Under the pieces are notes generated by a model. The model saw only the letters and a program-made list of their open reading frames with translations, did no database searches and was not told the origin of the DNA. A DNA stretch of 64,000 nt, from contig OW388291.1 of assembly GCA_936450465.1 (NCBI GenBank), positions 85,667,099-85,731,098 on the forward strand, in the 5' to 3' direction. Position 1 is the stretch's first letter, and every line of letters starts with the position of its first letter. Made by a program: the position numbers and the translations under genes. The stretch comes from Gibbula magus. Lineage: Eukaryota > Mollusca > Gastropoda > Trochida > Trochidae. Below are positions 56,949 through 64,000 of this stretch, piece by piece.

Positions 56949-59900
56949 TTAATTTACAGTGGAAAGAATACATATAATAAATTTACATAGATTTCTTAAT
57001 TGTGTTACATTGTTAGTTTTGAAAAGTTGAGACAGTTTGTAAAAGTTGGGTGCAACAGTATAATATTTCTTGAGATATATATTTCTATGTGTAATAAATA
57101 ATTGACATTCAAATAAATAATGAAATTCGTCACCAATAGTATTACAAGATATACAAATTCGATCATTATGATTAATATTTTTCCATCGGCCAGTTTCAAT
57201 TGGTAATTTATGGTTTGATGTTCTAAATTTTATTAAAGCAGAAAACATTTTTGGACTTAATTCTCTTTGTAACCATGATATAGTGCAGGTAGATTGTAAA
57301 CAAGAGTACATATTTCCTTTATTTGATGTCATCATTGTTTCATAAATAGATTGCAGGGATTGATCGTGTAGACGTAGTTTTGTGGAATTTTTAAACCAAG
57401 AATGGGAGACAGTATTCTGATTAAGCCAAATGTTGGAAAAGCCGATATTATCTAAAGTTATTTTAATAAATGACATCCACTTAAAATTCACTTTTCTAGA
57501 TGTAAAAAGAGATAAACATATCTGATAAAGTAATGAAAGAGTAGGGTTACACATTCCTGTAACAATTTTAGACCAATAACATAACATTCGTGATTTAATA
57601 TGTACAATTAGCGGACTACGTCCTGTTTCGATATACAACATGTATGACGGCGTAATGCGTCTTAAATTAAGAATGTATTTTAAAAAGTCAGTGTGAATTT
57701 TCTCAAATGCATTTACATTTTCAAAGCCCCATATTTCACATCCATACAATAAAATTGGTAATACTGTACAATCGAAAAGATATAATTTACAATCAATATC
57801 TATATTAATATTTCTAATACGTTTATATAGTAAATGCATAGCTTTGTTAGCTTGGAGGATTTTGGATTTTCTAGCCTTTGCAAAAGATCTATTGTGACTG
57901 AAAATTACACCAAGATATTTATACTGATTTACAATTTCCATTTCATTTCCATTAAATGTAAATGTATGCTTACTGAAGTTTACTTTACTGCCAAAGACTA
58001 TAATCTTAGATTTCTCCATATTAACAGTCAATTTATTTTTAACACAATATCTACTGAAGGCATTTAAAGAATTTTGCAAATCCGTTGCAGTTTCCGCTAG
58101 TAGGACAGTGTCGTCTGCATATAACAGGACCAGTAATCGCAAAAATATATACAATTCATCGTCAGAGAAATCTATACATGTACCATCAACATTATTAGAT
58201 AACAAAAAACATTCCAAGTCATTTATGTACAATGCAAACATTAGCGGGGACAAATTTTCTCCCTGTCTTACTCCGTTTTTACAATAAAAGTAATCAGATA
58301 GACTGCCGCTGTATGTAACACAAGATTTTATACCACGATACATGGATTTTATAACGTTGATAATCTTTCCGTTAATACCATATGAAAATAATTTAATCCA
58401 AAGATTTGCTCTACAGACATTGTCAAATGCTTTGCTAAAATCGATAAATGCGCAAAATAGTTTTTGTTTCTTATGTTGTAATAGTTCAATGAGGGTATGC
58501 AAAGTATATACATGATCAGTGGTAGAAAATCCTTTTCTAAAACCAGCTTGATTATCAAATAAAATATGATTAGTTTCAACGAAATTGCTTAACCTTTTGT
58601 TCAACACTGCTGTAAACAATTTGCTGACGCAGCTAAGAAGCGTGATAGGACGGTAGTTAGATGGGTCAGCACTGTCGCCTTTGTTTTTATACAGGGGTTT
58701 AATAATACCCACAAGCCATTTCTCAGGATATATACCTGAGTTTAAAACTAGATTAAACAACTTTGAATATAATGGTAACATTATATTCTTACATGTTTTT
58801 ATATATTCATTTATAACATTGTCAATACCACATGCTTTGTTATTTTTAAGTTCATTTATAACTATCGATATTTCTTCATCTGTGATTGGCGAGTTGAGAT
58901 GTTCATTCTGCATATCACAGGTGTGGACATCTTCAACATCATCGTCTGGTCCATCGTTAATGTCCTTAAAATAATCATGTAGTTTCTCGACAGTAATAGG
59001 TTCTTTTTTATGTGACATGTTAAAGGAATTAATGATTTTCCAGAAGTCTTTAGGCCGCTTTGACTTCATTTCAGATACTTGTTTACGTATGGAATTTTCA
59101 TGTTTCTTTTTATAAAATGATAAAATTTTACGATATGATTTGGCCGATGTCATCATGTGGCTTTTATTGAATTCGCTTTTACGGCGATTATATTTTTTGC
59201 GGGCCTTATGAAATTTACGTCTGGCGGCATCACATTTAAAGCAAAACCAAACATTTTTAACTTTGGATGCTTTGTATTTTTTGTGCGTACCAAATGTTTT
59301 AAGAGCATATGTTAAAAGAATTTCGGACAATTTGTCCGTTATATTATTAATATCAGACGGAGTACATGCCTGATAATCTATATCGGCCACCATGGCTGTA
59401 GCATCTTCGATCAGATGTTGCTCCATGTTGCTCAGGAACAGCTCTGCACGCTCCTGCCGCCATCTCCCGGGTCTCGCCGGTGGGGGGTCACATGGCCGTG
59501 TAGTGGGCGGAGACTTGAAGGTGAACGTCATCTCTAGCGCACAATGTACATCAGAGTATATAGGTGAAAAGTCATGGACTTTGAAACTTATCGCACATTG
59601 GAAAAGTTTTCTGCTGCATATAAAATAGTCTACAACTGCTTTTTCTTTGGAAGTGCATTTTCCGATGTTTTCGTCTTGATCAAATCTTCCATTGACTATA
59701 TACATGTTATTTGCAGCACAGAGTTTTACGAGTCTATGGCCGTTATTATTGGTTTTAGTGTCCGTGTTTGTCCTATCCAGTCTGATACCATGCTCACGTA
59801 GTAACTGGGGATCGTTCATATACTGGTGAAGGCAATCATCTACGTCGTCGTCGTCATTGCCGTTGTCGTCTGTGATGTAGTCTAGTAAACAACTAGTTCG

Positions 59901-60425
59901 TGCATTGTAGTCACCGAATGTACAAACATATTCTGATAGTGAAGAAAAGTCAATGATTTCTCTTTCAAGTAAATCTAACTGTTCTACAGATGCATATTTG
60001 GAGTTTTCGGGGGGTGAATAAATAACTGCAAAGTAGCCGTGTTCGTGATTTTGCATGAATTGTTGCATTTTGAACCAGAGAGCATATTCTGATTTCGTGT
60101 CTAATATTTCGATGAACGGGACTAGTGGAGTTCTGACACAAACTGATATGCCGCCGGACTTTATCTTTTTATTCTGCATACATCTGGTTTTATGGAATAG
60201 TGTGAAACCAGGTATATCAATGATATCTAGATCATCAAGTTTCGTCTCTTGCAGACCAATAAAGTCATATCGAGAGATAAAGTCTGTGAAGTCAGGCGAG
60301 AGTAACTTTGATTTGAGACCACATACATTTAGGGAGAGATATGTGTAATGCGTGTCGATATTGGGCTGGCTATTGTTTACATCAGCTGTGGGGGTGTGTC
60401 CATAGCGCGTGTACTCGTGACTTCC
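56949..60425 (-). CDS. LINE ORF2: APE endonuclease plus reverse transcriptase
   Basis: The frame is open for 1158 codons back to a TAG at 60426-60428; the first ATG is at 60179 (1076 aa), but the endonuclease clearly begins upstream of it. Endonuclease motifs in order: SLNVCGLKSKL, GLQETKL, TFGDYNART, VVDYFICS and PIYSDVHCALEM (the SDxH-type end). Reverse transcriptase motifs: SNYRPITLLSCVSKL, QAGFRKGFSTTDH, FIDFSKAFD, GVRQGENLSPLMF, LLYADDTVLLAE (catalytic Asp pair, about residue 690 from the ATG) and YKYLGVIF. A C-terminal CCHC-like RICISCN...EFHYLFEC follows. No stop or frameshift is seen, so this copy is young and may be active. The lack of an ATG before the endonuclease suggests initiation or readthrough from the upstream frame. 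Confidence 0.93.
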   Translation of the reverse strand, partial: GSHEYTRYGHTPTADVNNSQPNIDTHYTYLSLNVCGLKSKLLSPDFTDFISRYDFIGLQETKLDDLDIIDIPGFTLFHKTRCMQNKKIKSGGISVCVRTPLVPFIEILDTKSEYALWFKMQQFMQNHEHGYFAVIYSPPENSKYASVEQLDLLEREIIDFSSLSEYVCTFGDYNARTSCLLDYITDDNGNDDDDVDDCLHQYMNDPQLLREHGIRLDRTNTDTKTNNNGHRLVKLCAANNMYIVNGRFDQDENIGKCTSKEKAVVDYFICSRKLFQCAISFKVHDFSPIYSDVHCALEMTFTFKSPPTTRPCDPPPARPGRWRQERAELFLSNMEQHLIEDATAMVADIDYQACTPSDINNITDKLSEILLTYALKTFGTHKKYKASKVKNVWFCFKCDAARRKFHKARKKYNRRKSEFNKSHMMTSAKSYRKILSFYKKKHENSIRKQVSEMKSKRPKDFWKIINSFNMSHKKEPITVEKLHDYFKDINDGPDDDVEDVHTCDMQNEHLNSPITDEEISIVINELKNNKACGIDNVINEYIKTCKNIMLPLYSKLFNLVLNSGIYPEKWLVGIIKPLYKNKGDSADPSNYRPITLLSCVSKLFTAVLNKRLSNFVETNHILFDNQAGFRKGFSTTDHVYTLHTLIELLQHKKQKLFCAFIDFSKAFDNVCRANLWIKLFSYGINGKIINVIKSMYRGIKSCVTYSGSLSDYFYCKNGVRQGENLSPLMFALYINDLECFLLSNNVDGTCIDFSDDELYIFLRLLVLLYADDTVLLAETATDLQNSLNAFSRYCVKNKLTVNMEKSKIIVFGSKVNFSKHTFTFNGNEMEIVNQYKYLGVIFSHNRSFAKARKSKILQANKAMHLLYKRIRNINIDIDCKLYLFDCTVLPILLYGCEIWGFENVNAFEKIHTDFLKYILNLRRITPSYMLYIETGRSPLIVHIKSRMLCYWSKIVTGMCNPTLSLLYQICLSLFTSRKVNFKWMSFIKITLDNIGFSNIWLNQNTVSHSWFKNSTKLRLHDQSLQSIYETMMTSNKGNMYSCLQSTCTISWLQRELSPKMFSALIKFRTSNHKLPIETGRWKNINHNDRICISCNTIGDEFHYLFECQLFITHRNIYLKKYYTVAPNFYKLSQLFKTNNVTQLRNLCKFIICILSTVN

Positions 60426-60649
60426 CTAGCGCGGTTGATGCGGGTTGGTCGAGTTTCGGGTCGAATCGACACGCCTCTCGCCGATTGGTGTTCGGATTTC
60501 GTATCGAGATGGTCTCGCGTAAACAGCTGATCGCGGTGTTGGGTTTTGATTGGACGCTGTTTGTCTTCCCGGGTCCTGATTGGCTAGATGTGGGCGGGGT
60601 GCATCTGTCGGGTACACGCGTTTGTTGTCGATAAACAACTTGTCGGCAA

Positions 60650-60913
60650 TTAGGCTACACTTCTTTCCCGCAGATTTCGCCTGTTCATGCCATCACAATA
60701 GTCACACTTGTGCCGTGTATATCCGTCGACATGGAAGATAGCTGTGTCAACTTTGTGGTTCAACAGTAGCAAAACGGTATATATGTAACGATCGTGGGTT
60801 TGTGAATGAGATGCTGGAACAGCGCCAACTATTTCAACTCGGGGGCGTGGGATGACAGGTCCAAACAAGAGAGAAACTACGGTTAAGATAAGTAAAGATA
60901 AGTATTGAACCAT
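60650..60913 (-). CDS. Short 5' ORF of the LINE
   Basis: An 87-codon ATG frame, MVQYLSLLILTVVSLLFGPV..., with a hydrophobic start and a C-terminal TRHKCDYCDG. It ends in a different frame from ORF2. Between them (60428-60690) an ORF2-frame stretch is open up to a single TAG. The hydrophobic leader is reminiscent of LINE ORFs that begin with a 2A-like peptide, but the NPGP motif is absent. It may be a decayed ORF1 or leader. Confidence 0.35.
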   Translation of the reverse strand: MVQYLSLLILTVVSLLFGPVIPRPRVEIVGAVPASHSQTHDRYIYTVLLLLNHKVDTAIFHVDGYTRHKCDYCDGMNRRNLRERSVA

Positions 60914-60930
60914 GTTGTCATGAAGCACCT

Positions 60931-62630
60931 ATGCATACCCATAACCAAACGAGAGCATTCTGAATTCGGGTTACCAACTTTGGATATATTGAATCTATCG
61001 GTACGCATTTACCAAGGTGAGTTAACAAATTCATACAAACATATATCTTATAGTCGTTGCAAGATAGTGAACAACTGCGGTACTCAGTAAAATACATCGG
61101 CTGATGTGTGAGCATGTCACCGAAATATTTCAAACATGTAATACAAACCATGTAATTCAGTATGACAATATATGAAATTTAAATATACAATCTGATATAT
61201 GTTTCAAATATTTGTAACCACTGTATGTTTGTTTATTGATACTGTATGTGTTTGTAGACACTTTATGGTTTAGGCACCTTTATAGTACTTTTGTTAAACA
61301 GACTTTACTGACTATATCATTTATAATACAAATGATGAGACGCCCGTTTACATTATGTTCTTGGTGATAAATATCGAAATTTGACTTGATATTGAATTCC
61401 CTTTGATCCAGTGATAATGATATCTATCTCACGCTTAACTGTTGGTATGTGAAACATTTGATAACAATTGCAAGCTTCTTATGAGACGTGACAGTATTAC
61501 TGTGATATTATCTCACAATCTACATTGTGAAGGATTTCTTTTGACTTGTTGTAGTTATAAACCTCTCTTACTTGATTTGGTAGCCACTCATGATGCCAAA
61601 CTTACAGTTACCTTTTACATTATCACATGGATATACATGCTTTATATGCTATCCCGTATATTACAACACTGCAGGTTTAAACAAATTAGTATTTGAACAC
61701 GCATGACTTGTCGAAATGAGGAGAACGTTATAAGTCGATGCGTATTAAGTATTTCAGAAGTCTCTTCTGAGCTGTCTGGATGTTACAATGTATATTTAAC
61801 ACTTTGAATTAACTAATAGTACATACTAATGGTTTCACAAAAAGTACAAAGGAATATATATGTGATGCAAATGAAATTCGACCAGAAAGAGGATGATTAA
61901 TAGACTTCTACCCAGAACGCTCAATTTTGTCGTAATAGAGTTTATCTGTGGCAAGTCATGTCGATAAGGTTTTGTGTGAAAGGAAATATACAATTGATGA
62001 TATGAATGAACTGCTTCTTTCATGAACGTTGCATGCGAGAGTAGTTGTTTTTTTAAATATAGACTTGTGGTCCATCAACATCGCTATTCAGGTTACTGTG
62101 AAGATTGAGAACTTGATTGTCCATTAGCTAGCAATGTCAGAAAAAGTCTCGAAGCTATTTTTACTACTTTACCTTTACAACGTGAAGGGTTTTGGACATT
62201 CATTTTAATGTATGATATCTAAACATATCACGCTTTCTTCAGTAGTATAGAAAGTGACTGGTGTCAACATGAAGACACACGCGCGAGTGTGTCCAGAGCA
62301 AAGTAATATATGGTTAATATGAAATCGACGCTACGTTCATGAGAACTGTTGAGACAATAGGGAGATTAGGGGGTATCCCACAGTTCAGCGGTGCACACCC
62401 TGCCAGTTCTTGAAGATTAGTAACCCATGTCACGAAACATGCAACGGAATTGGTAACTTGAAGCGATAAAGAGGACCGTCACCACTTCAACGGTATTAAC
62501 TATCTGTCATCCGCCTCATACACAGGTTGAGTGTTCAGCTGTGTAACGTTGAATGATGTTAGATATACAATTATGTATACTTTGTTTTGGTCATTACTAA
62601 GTAAAAGCTTTGCGGGAGACATAATGTTTT
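60931..62630. other. Intergenic, no gene recognised
   Basis: Unique AT-rich DNA. Open frames of 60-85 codons lack splice context or recognisable motifs. Confidence 0.5.
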
Positions 62631-63200
62631 ACCCTCCGTTTTTCCGTCCTTCCGTAATCAGGAAATCCTTGCGTTTCCGGGCCATATCTAAAAAACCGTT
62701 ATATATACGAAACTTGGTATGTGGTTAGACCTATAGTGGTGGAGTGGTGCCTTTTGCTTCTTGAGTTATTTGATTTAAAAAAATATTTTTATCAAAACCT
62801 ATATGCAGTATTGTTTAACGAGACTTGGTTTGCGGTTAAATCTATAGTGGTGGAAAGGTGCCTTTTGCTACTTCAATTATTCTGATTTGTAAACTATTTT
62901 CTGGTTTCCATGGAGACAATATGAACTTACTGCATCTATCTCAAATCTATGTAGTAATCTTTTTTTTACGAAACTTGGTTATGTATGGTTAGCCCTAGTA
63001 TTGGAGTGTTGCCTTTTGCTACTTAGGTTATTCTGATTTTGAACTAAGTTCATGAAGGAACCTTTTACGACCTCAATCTCAAAATCTGTTTAGTATTATT
63101 TAATGAGACTTGGTATTTGTTTAGACCCAAAGTTGGAAAAAATGTTGGTTTCTATGGAAACAATTTTAACAAAAAGGCCAGAAAAGGGACACAATTTGAA
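62631..63200 (+). mobile_element. Molluscan-type dispersed repeat with internal degenerate repeats
   Basis: accctccgtttttccgtcct leads into gggccatatctaaaaaaccg. The block gaaacttggtatgtggttag followed by tggtggagtggtgccttttg then recurs in diverged form near 62712, 62826, 62974 and 63106. It shares the gtttccatgg...acaat motif with the element at 805-1080. No coding capacity. Confidence 0.55.
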
Positions 63201-63560
63201 CGTAGAGGCTACATGGACACACGTTCATTTTTTGTTGTTGAACATCCATAATAATATCCTTGTCTTTGCAGATATACTGCCAAACACCTTGTTTTTCATG
63301 ATTTGGTAAACGATGGTAAACATATCTGGGTCCTTTGGTTAAACAAAATTCGTTTTATTATGTCACGAGGTCATTAACAATGCTGTATAACGATGCTCCT
63401 CCTGTCATGTCACGACGTCGGAAATAAATAGAGGATATTATGTTGTGTCAGTGGTATAGTATGTTTATGCCACTCCTGTATATTCTTACTGTCGCTTGGG
63501 ATATCATAATCATTCAAGTACTCGTGTCGTAATTATAGTATGAAATAGACACTCACATGA

Positions 63561-63563
<3 letters not shown>
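63201..63563. other. Intergenic, no gene recognised
   Basis: Contains two related short stretches (tatgtcacgaggtcattaac and catgtcacgacgtcggaaat), otherwise unique. Confidence 0.4.

Positions 63564-63639
<76 letters not shown>
63564..63639. repeat. (AT)n dinucleotide tract
   Basis: An uninterrupted at repeat of about 75 bases, ending in acatag. Confidence 0.98.
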
Positions 63640-63643
<4 letters not shown>

Positions 63644-63881
63644 GAAAACTTGCCAATCTATTGTTATATGTAATGTAACTGCATGACCCGTCATTGTGTT
63701 AAATTACAGCGTAGATATCTTTAATTTAATTCAACACACTTGCCCCGTGAGTGTGACTTCATCCTGATAATATCTGTAGTTGCAAATCCACACGGAAGTA
63801 AGCACCACGATAAAATAGACAATACAATACAGGGCCCTTCGACTTAGTCGGTCATCCAGATTCCTTAAGTGCTTAGGCAAA

Positions 63882-64000
63882 TCTTCAACAAGTTTACATA
63901 GCTCAGTTTAAGGACAATGAACAAGTCTTCAACAAGTTTACATAGCTCAGTTTAAGGACACTGAACAAGTCTTCAACAAGTTTACATAGCTCAGTTTAAG
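63882..64000 (+). repeat. 44-bp tandem repeat running off the window end
   Basis: tcttcaacaagtttacatag + ctcagtttaaggaca recurs at 63882, 63926 and 63970 with one base of variation (caatgaa/cactgaa). The array may continue beyond the window. Confidence 0.93.

Larger units (their letters stand above)
56830..60930 (-). mobile_element. Near-full-length non-LTR retrotransposon (LINE)
   Basis: An about 4.1-kb element reading right to left. The 3' end is an AT-rich tail finishing in caa/tca-type short repeats (minus strand aataaagttgattgattg). The 5' part, 60430-60910, is GC-rich with several gattgg boxes. The coding core is one uninterrupted frame with endonuclease and reverse transcriptase. Target-site duplications were not identified. 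A dead relative of the same type lies at 44.0-44.9 kb. Confidence 0.85.

Noticed and set aside
60830..60913. 2A-like ribosome-skipping peptide at the LINE 5' ORF
   Set aside because: The hydrophobic lead-in resembles such leaders, but the required NPGP ending is not present.

Overview
The window is animal nuclear DNA, most likely from a gastropod mollusc and possibly an abalone-type vetigastropod. Coding sequence is split into short exons by GT-AG introns. Most of the window is intergenic and AT-rich. Dispersed repeats resemble molluscan families, for example the (gagt)n-ttaacgccgc element near 5.4 kb and a pogo-like MITE. The species call is an inference from repeats and gene style; no marker gene fixes it.

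The one gene I can name with confidence is MTIF2, the mitochondrial translation initiation factor IF-2, on the + strand at 13630-25685. It has 16 coding exons and encodes about 712-717 aa with all GTPase motifs present. Its locus is riddled with local duplications that include exon edges. The exon 3 acceptor plus the first exon bases is repeated 14 times. The exon 9 tail plus donor is repeated 5 times. Exon 11 is duplicated whole and in frame. The end of the last exon recurs in decayed form downstream.

Layout: 0.8-3.5 kb holds a 66-bp satellite next to an interspersed repeat. At 3.9-8.9 kb the same satellite runs in the opposite orientation, split by a 2.5-kb hairpin-bounded insert that carries a small cysteine-rich secreted-protein gene (minus strand, possibly broken). 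At 8.9-9.6 kb a dead LINE fragment sits in the satellite. MTIF2 follows at 13.6-25.7 kb. A 48-bp satellite fills 26.4-33.7 kb and a purine-rich ~29-bp satellite fills 34.6-42.6 kb. An orphan exon (43.8 kb) and a LINE 3' end (44.0-44.9 kb) come next. From 45 to 52 kb there are diverged kilobase-scale duplications and a small minisatellite. At 53.6-55.4 kb, on the minus strand, I reconstruct a five-exon gene for an unrecognised single-pass membrane protein. A 43-bp minisatellite lies at 56.0-56.6 kb. A nearly intact non-LTR retrotransposon with an uninterrupted endonuclease/reverse-transcriptase frame occupies 56.8-60.9 kb (minus). The rest is repeats and an (AT)n tract.

The genes do not form a pathway. 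The striking theme is the abundance of three unrelated satellites and the repeated capture of exon/intron boundaries by tandem duplication inside one housekeeping gene.
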